DNA from: Ligula intestinalis
Lineage: Eukaryota > Platyhelminthes > Cestoda > Diphyllobothriidea > Diphyllobothriidae
Reading direction: 5' to 3'
Length of the DNA: 64,000 nt
NCBI GenBank assembly: GCA_036362985.1
Contig: JAYGXS010000003.1
Span: forward strand, 37,075,738-37,139,737
Positions 25,200 to 38,400 of the stretch are shown here, piece by piece; position 1 is the stretch's first letter; every line of letters starts with the position of its first letter. The notes beneath the pieces are model-generated. The model saw only the letters and a list, made by a program, of their open reading frames with translations, had not been told where the DNA came from and did no database searches. Both the position numbers and the translations under genes were made by a program.

Positions 25200-26720
25200 A
25201 TAAAAATGGGGCTGGAGTCCATTAAGAATTCTTTGTGCTAAATTCCACTGTGATGATGAGAGTCTACTTCGTAGACTGGAGGTAATTGGATGCAACTTCC
25301 TCCTTGTTTTGGGTGTTTGCTCCGAGGACTTTCTGTCTGATTCTTAGACCAAATAAGTACGGATTCTTTTTCTCGACTTTAAAATGTAATTATTTGAATA
25401 TATTATTTGCTATTGCGATCTTTCGATTATGCTTGTCCTTTATCAGTAAAAAAAGGCAATCAGACTATTTTTGGCAGATAAAATTTTAATTTTTGTTTTG
25501 GTAAGGAATACAATTTAAACGCCTACTGCCATTTCGGACGACACCTCATTCAACTGAGAATAGTCGAGTGAGCGCCTACCACTCAGGGTTTTTGCATTTC
25601 AATGAGTGGCTTGCTAAAGCTCGTTTGGTTATTTATGCAGCGTCGAGAATAAACTGGTGGTCCTTTCCGAGGTGTGTGAGCCACTGCACGGATATCTTCC
25701 CCCTACACTACTGATAAAAGTTAATTTGTTATTGGCTTGAGTATTTCCGGTGAGCAATGCTGGAGAAAGACTCCGAGCCGTCTCTTTACAACGGTTGATA
25801 CCTGAGTGGTATTAGGAGGCCTCGAATGGCTGCGTTAGGTTGATTTTAACACACGTCCTGTTACGGCTGCGACTGTTATGGAGTCTTGGATTTCGATCGC
25901 AGAGCAGGCTAAATAATTAGCCGTTCCCGGTGAAGGCATTCTCTTGTAAAAGAGCTAACACGCTTTCTATAAAATACTCTATTAACAACTATAGCATTTA
26001 ACGCCCTCAGTAGAAATGTGTCGCGTTTTCAGCCCTTTATTAGCCAAGTAATCACAGGCGTTTGATAAGTCTTTGTCTTGCAGCCACTGTTTCACGGCAC
26101 AAATCTATATGAGCCCATTTCATGCACAATTAAATTTGCCAACTACTTCCTTTTTTCAAACCTTTGTTTAAGTCTGCAGTCCCCACCCATATGTCTGTTT
26201 TCTGGTCAGACAACTCTGGCGAATCAGTCCGCCAAACCCCTCCCACCACTCAAAAGAACAGCCGTTTTCATTTTTTTAAATATATGCCTCTTCATACTTT
26301 TTCTCGTGAAAAGAGTGTAAAATCGCCACTCAGCGTGTCCTATTTTTTTTCAAAAGCAGTATGTGTTTTTGAGGAAAACAAAAGGCGAATGTTTTCCATT
26401 ATTCTGCTTATCAACCTGAGAGCTTTTTCGGACACAGAACTATTTAAAATCTCCGCAGACCAAGTTTCTATACACGGTGTTCGGAAGGTCGTTATTTAGG
26501 TTTAATATGGCCTGTGGAGTTTTTTGGGGATGTAGCCGTGTGCGCAACGAAATACATTTGCAGAAAGAATAAAGCGTGAAGGTCACAGAAATGTCTACCT
26601 GTTATTCTCGTATCCAGTTGGCAATAGAAATGGCTTGTTCTGAGAACGAAAATCAAGGTTTAATACCAGCAGCTGTGATTTGTTACACGGAGCTTCTTTT
26701 AGAATTAGCTGGGGTCCGTA
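25200..26720. other. No recognised gene
   Basis: AT-rich, short frames. The frame at 26164-26499 (111 codons, plus) has no recognisable motif. Confidence 0.55.
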
Positions 26721-27035
26721 TCAAAGTTTGCCCAGAATGACATATGAAGTCTGCTCATCCAGATCTAGCTTAATATCAAGGCCGTCAGCTTCCTGAATGC
26801 TCTTATTTGTAATGCAAATGGTAATTCCGGGATACGATTCTGAGAAGCCCGATGAATCCACTAAAACAAGTTTATGTACTATCCGAGGTTTCAGACTGTT
26901 TATCCCATTGTCCATTTTCAAAGACTCAAATACAGCATCAAACTTGTGGTTTCGTTGGGCTGAGGGTGGTCGACATGCTGATTGCCAGTTCTTATAGCCC
27001 TTAAAAGGTACTCTGGGATGAGGAGCTCGATTTGT
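26721..27035 (-). CDS. Open exon-like segment, 104 codons, ending in TGA; unrecognised
   Basis: Continuous minus-strand reading frame bounded upstream by TAG at 27038-27036. Possible acceptors are GCAGTAG at 27036 and CTCATCCCAG at 27013. The peptide looks like globular protein: it contains VPFKGYKNWQSACRPP, HKFDAVFESLKMDNG, VHKLVLVDSSGFSESYPG and LDIKLDLDEQTSYVILGKL, then stops. I recognise no family. With the acceptor at 27013 its phase (2) fits the donor that overlaps the AhR stop at 30750, so it could be an alternative AhR 3' exon. It could equally be the last exon of another gene, or chance. No start codon context supports a stand-alone gene. Confidence 0.3.
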   Translation of the reverse strand, partial: TNRAPHPRVPFKGYKNWQSACRPPSAQRNHKFDAVFESLKMDNGINSLKPRIVHKLVLVDSSGFSESYPGITICITNKSIQEADGLDIKLDLDEQTSYVILGKL

Positions 27036-27039
27036 CTAC

Positions 27040-29605
27040 TGCCTCGGCGTGAAACCTCCGTTATATCTAAATCACGAGTATACTTCTCTGTACATCAGCC
27101 TGACATTTCGTGCCTATGCATCCCGCCGAAACCAGATGGCGTTGCAGTCGAGCCCCCAGCTTCAGCCCAGTTTGCCGACGTACTTGAAGCCGTAATTTCT
27201 GGCGTAGATGAACCTGTAGAATAAGCCAAAGTCCTTGCCCGAAAATAATTGGCTCTCAAACTAGTTTGCGTGTCAGCAGAGTATGCGTTTAGGTCCGACG
27301 GTAGGTGACGGCGATCCTAATGAGTTTATGCATTTTAGCCGCTGAAAATTCGCAATAAAGTTGACCACCTCAAACGGTCCACTTTATTCGGTTCAACTGA
27401 GCTAAACTTTGCATTGTGCAGACCTTCCTGTAGACGTAGACTCGATAATGCGAGAAGCGGCCTTGGTAATTTTCGAAAAGATTTAAAAATCCTCACCCTC
27501 CATTCTCTCTCATTGTTTTCTCCCGGACTAATGAAAGGCATAGATTTATAAGTCCCTCTCTCCCCCCTAGTGTTCGTAAATCCGACAACTCAAAGTAAAC
27601 ATTTGGGAATGCAGATAGATCATTGTGGGTCAAAGTCAGCAGAGAAAGCGTGTCGGAATTTATTATATATCCTCTCCTTCGACAGGGTAGGGTTGTAGGA
27701 AAGTCTCCAAATTCCCTGCTGTGAATTCTAGGAGGGAAATATGCCCATGTCATAACCCTACCAGTGACCCAACTCAAGCCTAGATTTTAATCCTGTCCTT
27801 GCCGTAGCACCAGGTCTAATTTTCCTGCAATTTAGCGGCAAGCTACCTGTGTTATGGACGGTTCCTCTCCCCGTGGCCTGGTGGGCGGCCATATAAGCTG
27901 TCCCGACCGAAACACAAATCGATATTAAACAATTAATCGGTCCCGTTCATCACAGCTAACCGCAACATGACTTGCCTAAGAAAATAGACATGCCTACCAA
28001 GCGCAATCTCTGCCACTTTGCGCTAGATTTATGCTGACAAGCCCTCTGACGAACCGGTGTGCAAAACAATCAAAAGTACCCCCAATTTCTTATAAGAGCA
28101 TGGGACCCAACCCCATTTGATGGGCAACAAGATTCCGCGACCCTCGTGACCACGGTGATTTAGTTTATAGGGAGAGCAAAATTGCGCCGCATTTTTCACC
28201 CGAGGGCGAATGATTACCGATTCCGTGTGATAAAAATTAGAAAGACTTGGCAGAGAAAATCAAAATTTTAAGATAGTGGTTTATTTGAGGGGGGGTGATT
28301 CGAAGAAAATAGGAAGGCTGATAAAATTATTATGATGTGGAATGTACATAAACTAGGGTGTGCAGCCTTTGAGTCGACTATATATTGCACATGAAGCTCG
28401 TCGGCCGCAGTCACTGCGAACACCGGAGCAGGTGTGTCCCATCTCCTCTTCCTCGGCATCCTCTTGTTTACGCGACGCAAACAGCCTCGCGAATCAGCAA
28501 GCCTCGTCTACGTGGTTGCAGTGAAGCCTAGCTGGTATCTGGAGGCATCGCATAAACTGGCGTCGTCGATGCAGATGGTCTGCTGTTAGGCAAGCAAAAG
28601 AAGGAGAAGATGTTTAAAACCCGTGGTCGAAAATCATCTCATTCAGGACTGGGTGCGGGTTGAATGGGCTTTAGGGGTAGGATCGCTCGGCGGGAAATCG
28701 AGGAACAACTGGTTTCGGTCATAAGTTTTGTCAACATTTTTTAAAATGAGAGTTGGAGTGCTCCTCTTTTTCCCGAATGGCATATTTATATTATGACTTG
28801 AGGTGTTCAGACCCTCAAAATATTATCAGCTAAAACGAGTCTTGAAACCTGAAATTGTGCTTGTGCTTACCCGGTTCTCAAAATGGGTCCAAGGAAGCAG
28901 GCTGTCATTGTAGATATTGTGGTTGGAGAGCTCGGGGAAGTAACTGAAATTTAAGTTAAGCAGAAACACTTGTAAGAAGCAGACAAGGAATTAATAACTA
29001 GTTGATGAGCACATTTCACCCCACGTGAAAATCCTCTTTCAGCCTACTTCTTCCCCTCCCATTGATTGTCCTTCCCAGTACTATATCGGAGAAGACATTA
29101 ATCATTCATACTGGACGTCTGATTCTCCCGGAACTAGTATCAGGAGTATGCATTTTATGAAGGCTTCTCGTGCTCAAGTAAGTCTAAGTGGGAATAAAAT
29201 GAGATGTGGTTTAAATAAAACACCTAGGTGTTAATTCAACTAACCAATACATCAGAGTAAGGCCAAGTCGATTGCATGTCCTTCTACAAGAACATAAATC
29301 AGCTGCGGCGTAGTCAGTTGAAAAGGAATTCTAGCGTCGACCACAGGTCAATACACACATGCGAAGTAAAGGAACCATGGTAATGCTAGGTCGCTGGGGG
29401 CTATCGAAAGCATGGTTGCAACTGCAAAATGTACGCCTGTCTAGCATGCAACCGGAACCTAAAGATATCAGACTCGCACTTCAGATGTCGTGGACCCCGT
29501 AGGTGCTTGCCGGTATCGAATCTATTCGAGTCCTTCCGCCTGTGAACAAATTGTTTTGGTTCTGAAAATTACTAGGGTTGCATGGTAAAGCAAGGGGATA
29601 AGGAT
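27040..29605. other. No recognised gene
   Basis: Downstream of the known AhR exons. The only protein-like stretch next to it is 26721-27035, annotated separately. Confidence 0.55.
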
Positions 29606-29609
29606 TCTG

Positions 29610-29760
29610 TTGTATTACAGGTTGCCTTACGCTAAATTCCAGGGCTGGCTATGATTGGGATTAGAGGTATTATAAGGAGGGGCAGTGTTTGAGTTGGGGT
29701 ACTAGGAAGAGCGATATTTAGTACGGAAGTCCTTATTTCCATGTCTAGACGGTTGCTTTT
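29610..29760. repeat. Fragment of the telomere-like-core repeat family
   Basis: GGTTGCCTTACGCTAAATTCCAGG is nearly the same as at 21498, followed by a short G-rich core and ...TTATTTCCATGTCTAGACGG. Only part of an element. Confidence 0.45.
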
Positions 29761-30673
29761 TTCAATCACCTGACAACCACTTCGGGTAAAATTAAATCCG
29801 GTGCACGCAGACGTAGACTTCGCTGATCTGAAGTTGGAAATGAAGCTAGCCGAGTCTTTCAGTCTTAGAAGTATTTTTTCACTGTCTGATGGTAGATCAG
29901 TGACACCCGACAGCGGTATAAGTTGGAGTTTTTCCAATCACAGCTAACATGGTTTGAGCATGGTGAGTCCCTGTACCGGGTATTACACGTTAAATACTCA
30001 ACTGAAAAAAAATTTATGACTTGAAATTTGAGGTACCTCGAAGTCCGGGGTTTGGGTATGGCAAACTGTTACCAGCAAATCAGCCAGAAATAATCCTTTT
30101 ATTCTCTTCAATCTTTGTCGTGTTTACGTTTACAAAGTTAAAATGCCCGTTTATCTTTTAGAGAACGCGATTATGACTGGACTTCCGCCAGGTAAACCTT
30201 TCCTTTCTATTGCTTAGGTTCATGGTGCGTGCCCTGTCGAGGTACACACCCTGGTTGAATACCCTTCTTGCTCAGAGAAACGAAGGTTGGCAGCAGGCAA
30301 AGCTTAGGAGGATAGTTTCGAAAACTGGAATATCTATAATTGTTTGTGAATTATCATGTTACTCCTTTAAGTATATGTAGCAAGCATCTTTGAGGTAGAT
30401 GCTTTGTTCAGTATTTTGCGGCCTTTTCGGAACCCTATGAACACGATATAATGCAGGAAGTATGCTTTGATTCTGACCGATTACTGGATGAAATTTCCAT
30501 GCAATAATTTTTCCATGGTCCAGGACGCATAGCTGCTATTATTTACAGCCTAATTTTCAGTTCCTCAACACCCGCCCACTGTTTGCTAATACAAAGGCGC
30601 GCAAAACTTTTGGCGTTTCGGCATATAAACTGCAAAACTAGTATCCGCAGTTTTATCCCAGTAACACTCCCGC

Positions 30674-30679
30674 TTTAAT
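30674..30679 (-). terminator. Possible poly(A) signal ATTAAA for AhR
   Basis: ATTAAA on the minus strand, 67 nt beyond the stop codon at 30746. It supports exon 10 being terminal, but such hexamers are frequent by chance in AT-rich DNA. Confidence 0.3.
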
Positions 30680-30745
30680 AGCTTAAATGCTGAGGAGCTA
30701 GGACAATCTCAAGCGTTCAGCTGAATCGACAGGGGAAAACACTGC

Positions 30746-32435
30746 TTACCCGGATGCGTCTCTTGTTGTGCTGTCGGACGTTGAGCCAGAAAAGTTAGTA
30801 TAAAGTCCCTGTTCATTCTCGCCATGTCCCAAATTAGCAGCAAATGAGCCGAGATGCGAAAACCAGGGCTGAGATGATCTTCCATTGACCTTAAATAGTC
30901 GCAGCGCCTCGTTTTCCGCCTCAATCGTTTGTTCCGGCACAGCAGCCGTGACCGAAGCAGAGGAAGTGGCCGAGGCGGAGGAGGAAGAAGAGGAGAGGCG
31001 ACACTGACTGGTGCCGCCACCGCCGCCGGCAATACCCAGTTTGGACACCAACTCCCTTTCTGCTTCCAGTTTTCGGTACTCCAGACCGTCTGGTTTCTGT
31101 CCGTGGTGGCTGAGCATACTCTGGTAATCGCTGAAGGCTCCGACACCAGGCTCAGCTTTGGAAGGCAGAGGAATAAGGTTCGTTTGTTGTAAGGGGTATC
31201 CTTGGCTCAACAGTGTTTCTTTTGCCGGTTCCATTCCGGGGTAGTTGGTATTCGGACTATGAATAACTCGAGTCGCCCCTTCGTAGAGACGTTCGATCTG
31301 CAGGGTTTCCGAGTCGGGAGACTGAGTGTCGGAACCGGGGCAACCGTATTCCTGTTGGTTCTGTCCGCTGGCTGCAGCGACTACAGCTGCAGCCGCCACA
31401 GCCGCTGAATACGCCTCATAGGCCGAACTGTAATCACCATTCATGCCGTGGATTAGGGGATTGTACTGAGGATGCACGGCGGAGTAGCCGAGAGCCTGCT
31501 GATCTGCCGTCATCGCCGACATCACCCCAGCGCTGAGATCGAAGTCAACTTCTCGTTTCCGCCGCAGGCCCCCATGTGTCTCCAAGTCCCAGACTCGAGG
31601 TGACGTCTGACCAGCCTCGTATCCTCGAACCAACTGATTTGGGTATCCGCAGGAGGAGGCATAGGTTTGTTGGAAGAGGGAGTATTCGGAGAGGCGTGCA
31701 TCTGCTGTCTGCACAGCGGGCGGATTTCGGCTGGAGCTTCTAGGTACTCCGAAAAACCCCAGAGCGGGGTTTCGCGTAAGAAGGTTTCGATAGGCGTACC
31801 AGCTACTGTTGTTGTTGTTGTTGTTGTTGGCACTGCCGTTGCCGCTGTCTCCCGCCTGCTTAGTGCCTCGTACACTATAGGGAGGAGCAGGTCGACCGGC
31901 CTTGTTTGCGGTTGCTGACTTCAGCTGAGGCTTACGACGTCTGGTAGTCTGCAAGTAGTTTTTCAGCTGGTTGCGGAAACGACGATGAGTATTGCCACCA
32001 CTACCTAGACCACCACCGCCGCCGTTGCGAGTGTTGTTGGTTGTCGAGTCTATTTTCGGCCCAGTCGTTAGTCTTGCTGTCGTCTCGCTGGATTCCTTCT
32101 GTGACGCAGATATTGGAAAGTCTTCCCAGAGCTTCCGTCTGTTGGCCTCGGTTACCTCGTGTGTGGAGTTAATTGTTGCTGTTTCCTGAATGTCATCCAG
32201 ATAGAGGGATTTAATCTCCTTGTACGTAGAGGCCTTCGAGCTGTCTGGGGAATGTTGCTGTTGTTGTGTGGAGTCAGGGCCGGCGGCAGTGGCATCGTTG
32301 CTGCTTTCAACTGTTGTGCCAGTGCAGAAGTCTGAGGTATCGTCCTCCGAAAGTAGGGTCTCAGGTTCCAGCAGGGGAAAAGGCAGTTTATACTCCGAAT
32401 TACGTCGATAGTAGAGTTCGTTGCCCTCGGAATCA
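30746..32435 (-). CDS. ahr: AhR exon 10: long C-terminal region
   Basis: A single open exon of 562 codons starting at TTTTTAG|T with [20 protein letters not shown], matching the start of the vertebrate post-PAS region (DEEG...R...KLPF). The rest is low-complexity and family-variable: QQQQ, a Gly run near 32010, a basic patch [10 protein letters not shown]...[10 protein letters not shown] near 31925-31990, an Asn run from AAC repeats near 31810, Ala-rich and Ser-rich runs. No sequence-level transactivation homology is visible, although this part carries activation function in known AhRs. The end is GCATCCGGGTAA: the stop overlaps a donor-like GG|GTAAGC at 30750/30749, so the protein may continue into another exon. 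Alternatively the gene stops here, with ATTAAA at 30674-30679. Confidence 0.9.
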
Positions 32436-35400
32436 CTAAAAATAAATTCCAGAAATAAATAAATTAGGTACTAGCTCACAGGATTAGGGATTAAAATTCC
32501 ACGGTCGGTTTTTAAATGAAACGACTGTGGGGGGGGGAGGGGCATGCAGGCAACTTACTCAAGTTTTCGGTGAATTGCAATGATGCGGTCCTGTTTGTTG
32601 TTCTTGTAGACAACCTTGAGTCGAGATTGCAACCAGATCCAATTGCCGTTCTTGGAGAGCCATCGATGCGCGAGAAGACCAATCGACCCAGTTTCGCAAA
32701 CTACAGTGGATAACATAACAGTTACGTTTTTGTTTCGTTCTGCGATGGTCAATTTTACGATCTGTCTTCTCGCATCAATTGATTTTAATAGTATTTACTG
32801 GTGACTAGTCCAGATCTTGAAGCAGACTGGCTAGCTCGTTAATTATTTCTGTCCCTACTATAGTTGAGCCTTGGCTCTCACGAACAACTAGCAGTTACCT
32901 ACTAGCTACAAATGACGATATATAATCTTAACCTGATTTTTAATCCGATGACTAGGGTAGAGGTGTGTTGTCCCGCTATAAGTAACTGGTTTTTATTTCT
33001 GCTTAAGGAGTGAACACTACCTAACCGTCTTGATTTTAAACTATGTAAGATTTGCCCACGGTTCAGTTCTTGTGCAAAAAGATACTGAAAGTTTTTATCT
33101 TACCTTCACTGTGTCCTTTGGCCACGTACTGAAGATCGTCCGGATGAATAAGGTCGTAAATTTTCACCTTAGAGTTCTCCTTCCCAGAGAAGTGAAAGAG
33201 TGTTTGCGCGCTGAAAGAGGACAACATTGCGTTTACTGACGGTGTGTTGGAGGCCTTTATTTAGATTAAGTTCTTCCCTACTCCTACATTGCAGAGCCAA
33301 AAGGAGCGTCTAAAATAAACTTGTGTTACCGTCCTCAATCACCCATCAATCATCACTAAATTACCCCTCTATTTCATTTGCGATCTGTCCAACAGTGAAC
33401 GTCGGCGTGGAAAAAACTGACTGCGTTCCAACTTATATGGATTTCGATCAAATTTACCAATCAGGAGAAAATATCGAAATAGAGTTAGTCACTGGAATTT
33501 TGTGAATGAGCGTTGAGCATGCCAAAGTGAGTAGATTTCGGTCAAAACGCATAAGGAAATATGGCTTTCTGCGATGCTTCATTGCATTTTGGGAAGGAGT
33601 GCTAATTTTTATACACCAGAGTAGAAGGGAGGGAGCATGTCATGCTTCTGTTTTTTCTTGTATTCGATTACGTGTGTTAGAAAGTTGCAACTATGGTTGT
33701 TTTAAAAATGCTGAGACCACAATGTAATAAAAGTTCCGAACAGCTGACCGTTCACTCAGACCGAAGATAAGCCCATCTTGCGGGTTAGGAATAGAATATA
33801 GATTAATTTGCACGGAGTGTCGGTGTAGTTGTGACAACTCAGCAAGCGACGTGAATTTCGGGCACAAACGCTTGGTCCCGTCTAGCAGCACATGACTTCT
33901 AATTGTGTTGATTGATCATCTATGTGTTCGGCTCTAGGCAAAAGGCCCTGTTAGCATAAAAGTGCAGGTCATATCCTATACCGAAGGGGTGTTTACCACC
34001 CGTTCCATCCTTCGTTTTGATCCCAGTGAGATCTTGGCAATTGTTGGGGTTGAGGCGCTCGACTAACTTTGAGCCGTGAAAATGGCCCATATGCAGTCGT
34101 CAAGTGCGAAAACTCCAACTTAAAGGTTGTGGGCTTACGACTGTTTTGGTAAGAGGAGAGTTCGTGGAATTTTTGGAGAACAGAAATAACGGGATAGCAT
34201 TTATTTTGTGTGAATTTCACTACATAGAAAGGCATGCGGCTGAATTTACGCAGGCCATGCGGATTCATTACCGCTAATCGCAGTATCGGTCTAAGACTAC
34301 TTTTTCATTACAGGAGAGTCGAAAAAAATTAAGTTGACTTACCGAGAATCCATGCTTGTGATTGTGAGATCAAGGGTGTGTTTAGTCTTGAAGGAGGCCT
34401 CTCGCTGTGAACCATCCAGGCTAGGTAGTGAACCCAGGGGACTACAGACTCCGAAGAGGCCCATGCTAGAGGCTCCATAGCCCCCTTGCAGCAGCATTAC
34501 GGAGTCGCTCGAGCCGCGAGAACCGCCCGCTTGAATGTTTGATCCTCGAGTAGGACCGTGACTGGCGTTGTTAGTATTACTGCTGTTCGAATTCGGGTAG
34601 GTCCGCGAATTGCTGTGGAGGAGCTGCAGTCTGCCACTTATTTCTAACGTCTAGTGTATGTAAAAAATAAATATATACTTTAGGACGCTGTCTATGAGAC
34701 CAGGTGTACATTTTTATGTGTATGAACAGTCTGTTATTACCAGAGTCTATCCTCTGCTCGCGGGCAAAATTTATGTGACAGATTTACTGAAGTTGGAATA
34801 ATAATTTTCTCACCATGATTGCTTTCTCCAAAAAGAGAGGCTGCACTCATTTGATTATTCTTCAAATTTTATAAACTTTTTGATCCCAGATAGAAAATTC
34901 TACGCTGGTTCAACCGGACGTAACATAGTGTTGTTGCCGATTCCTCGTAACATATATTTATTGATCTATGCGTCAACGGCCTCTCGATGAAACAAACTGG
35001 ACCTTTGTGATTGCTAAGTGAATTAGCGCAGAAATTCTCCTATGGTCATGCAATAGCCGTGAAATTTAATTTGACCTAGGATCCGGAAAATAAGTTTTAT
35101 TATTCTTAGGAAAAAGTTGTCCATCTTACTTTGGATTGTGCAATTGCACAGATGAACAATTAGTAAGTCCTCAGTTGTCAGATGGAGCTATCCTTTGCTA
35201 GAAGCAACCCAAGGAAACTTATGTGGGCAGCACCGCAGAAAAGAATTGCGCGAGCTGAAGCTATGTCTCCGGTGTGCACGCTGCTTTCACACAACTAGCA
35301 GCTAAAGCGGCCTTATTTTGTTCATCCAGGGCGGATTCCCTACAGTTCTAGTTGACGGATTCCGTTATCCATGAAGTGCCCTTTATGCTATTTTCGACAA

Positions 35401-38400
35401 TTAAGTACCCCTATCGCTAAATCAGCCCGAATATGCTAATAGAAGCTAAGATGCTTTTACGTCAGTTTCAAAGGTTTTCCCTCAGTTGACGTAAACTAAG
35501 AAAAACCTTAAATTCAGGACAAAAAAACAATTTGAACTCAAACACAGTAGGTCATAAAAGGTGCCAAAATTAACACAAAACTAGGGTAAATCGGAAGTCA
35601 TTTTCAACTGATTGCCCCAAACTCGAAGATGAAAATTCTGTGGGCTTAATTTAAATAAAAGTTAGGTGATACTAGTGTGGGAAGTGTCGCGAAGTTATAT
35701 CAAATTAGTACTTTTACTGGACAACTGAAATTTTGAGAATGTCATTAATGTTCTGTAGTTTGGTAAACTGCCCAACAAGCATTTCAGGAAACAGTCAGTC
35801 ACGGAAGAATCAGTCGCAAGGGGAAAATATGGAAGAAGTCAAGACGGGCAAATGCACACTTTTCATTAGTCATTATCAAGATTGCTCGGCCATAAATGTC
35901 GCAGTAGGGTAACAAAAGATGAAGAACAACCAATAAACCAGGAGTGGTGGAGAGAGCTAAGAGCAATCACAGTCTTTCAGTTTCCGAAAGCACGCTGCGA
36001 ATTCGGATTCTATTATTTTACTTTGGTTTCTATTCAGTGCTTCTTTCATCAGTTTTATGCGGTATTTCGAGCCCTATTCCTAGTTCAAAACAGTTTGTGG
36101 GAGGGGACCGTAAGTGCTGCGTTTTCTTAGGCCTTGCAACTGACGCAAAGGGTTCTGAAACCGAAATGTTGTTACCCATCTATTTGGTTTCTGATTAGAA
36201 AACAAAACGTATGTGATGCTACTAATAACGTTAAAATCAATTATTTGTGAAATTATTAGCGTTCTTCTCTGACGCATTCGGACAAGCAGCCTAAACTTTC
36301 ACCGGGTTGACAGTACAGTTTCATCCAGTTCACTCTGGTCCACCTCGTAGTCACTGTCTCAAAAAAACTGCTAGCCTGTGGTCTTTCTAGATGAAGATGT
36401 GGTTCGCTACTTTGCATCGTCCTACTTCTGGTTGTCTGTCCAAGTGGATGCTAGAACACCATCCTTGTTAGCTGAACCAAAGCACAGGGGAATTCGTTTG
36501 CGGCACAATTGTGGCTTGCCACTTTGAAAGCCGTTAGCAAGTAGAAGTCCATAAAGTCTTTCGATTCATGTAAGGTGCCGGTGCGACACTTAAAATTCCT
36601 ACGTCAACGCATGCTTGCGTCAACAGCGGCGGTAATTAAGTGTTTATCGAAACAAACCTTGTGAGTAGAAGGCCTTTGTTCAAGCTCTCCAACTACCATG
36701 ACCCAAACTAAACCACACACGACAGTTCGACCGTCGCTTCCAATGAGTTCCACCGTGTGCGCTATAGCGTCATGGCGTAGGATCTGTGACTTGCGCTGCA
36801 GCTACCGCACTCTATCGTCCCTCATCCGTCTGTGCTCGGTGTCAAGATAGAGTCCAAAAAGTCGTAGGGAGGATCGGGCACGTTTGGCGGGCACGATCGG
36901 AGTCGCCACGCCTAATCCAGATCCCACTGACTCCACTTCGCTGTCCTTTTATCTCATAACTAGACCACAATTCCTGCCCACCTTATAAGACGTCTTCGGG
37001 AACACTGAAATCCTCTCCGTCATTTTATCTCCCTTTCCATCTTTTCCTTCTCTAACATGTCGTATACTTTTTTTAGACAGCTGATTATAAATAAAAGACA
37101 GACTGTGCTCGCCGATTTTGAGTACTTCACAGAGCTCTGACGAGTCACTTTTGAATACGGATAAAAGGGAGAAAAAAAGGGCACTTTTTTCCGATTTTCG
37201 TTTTCTGATTTAATATTTAGAGAGACAGAGTAGCCGGAGGAAATTTTTAAAAAATCACGTAACATAGGAGTTCACTGACCTGTACCGAGTACAGAACGGA
37301 AGGCAGGTGCTATGTATCTCCAGTCTACAAGCTACACACTGTATCTCGATAGCCCTAACAACAGCCCTTATTAGTGAAGCACGCTTGACTTCACACGCTG
37401 AAGTAATTTCCTTGACAATAACTGACTGGAACAGAAACAAAGAGCAAACAACTCACGATGAAGCCGGAAGTGTTGTCCAGTAGGCATCGAAAGCGGACGG
37501 TGAAGCATCGCTGGAGCAGGTGACTGTAAGCTTCCGAAATAAGAAGGGAAAGCAGTCATTTTGAAATCTCCAAACGAGACTTTTTGGCCACTTTTCAAAG
37601 CATTAAAATTTCTGCAGTATCTGCTTCAGTGAAGACCGATATCGTCCTACTCGTGTAAAAAGATAAGATGTAGAATGCTTTCGGACTGCCTAAGTTCTGC
37701 ACGTATTCCTGCGTTTAAAGTGAAAAGTCTATTTGGCAAACACTGTTTTCAGCAATTCATCATCGAGCCTGTGCAATTGCGTTGATAATTAAAACATAAG
37801 ACTTATACGGAGTTTATAAACGTCTCATAATTAAAACTCACTTTTCTTAAATCGCCCGCATGGCAAGTTCGGCATGTGGAGACCATTGGACTGGGGGAGG
37901 GGGAATACGGTAGCTCGAGTACGCGGAACGAAAATCACTGTCACGAGCACGAAGTGAACAACTGACACTAGGGGTGGAGGTGATATGCGATCATCACCTG
38001 GTGTCGGTGTCGGCCACGGAAGAGAGAGCGTCTGTCTCCTGACAGCATGGCACTGAATTGGCCGACGCGAACGTCAGGTGACAATCGCATTTCGCCCCCA
38101 CCCCCTGGTGACAGTTCTTCACTTCCTGCAAGTGACTGTGATGTTTGCTCCGTGTACAGGAACCATGACCACTACTCACAGCCTACCCTATTTCCTACGA
38201 CCTTGCCATGCGAGCGGTGCAAGGACGATGAGTTTTAATTATGAGACATCAGCTCTGGTCAACTCCCCTATTTTCATTATCAATGCAATTGTACAGGCTC
38301 GAGAATGAAAACATATGCTTGCCGAATAAACTACTTGAGTAGAACTTTGTCCGACTTTACTGGCACGATATTAAAGGTAACCTGCAGATCTACGTGTCAC

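Noticed and set aside
29632..29937. 101-codon minus-strand frame with protein-like composition and a donor-like GTCAG|GTGATT
   Set aside because: Its lower half is telomere-like repeat and no acceptor in the right frame was found; not enough to call an exon.
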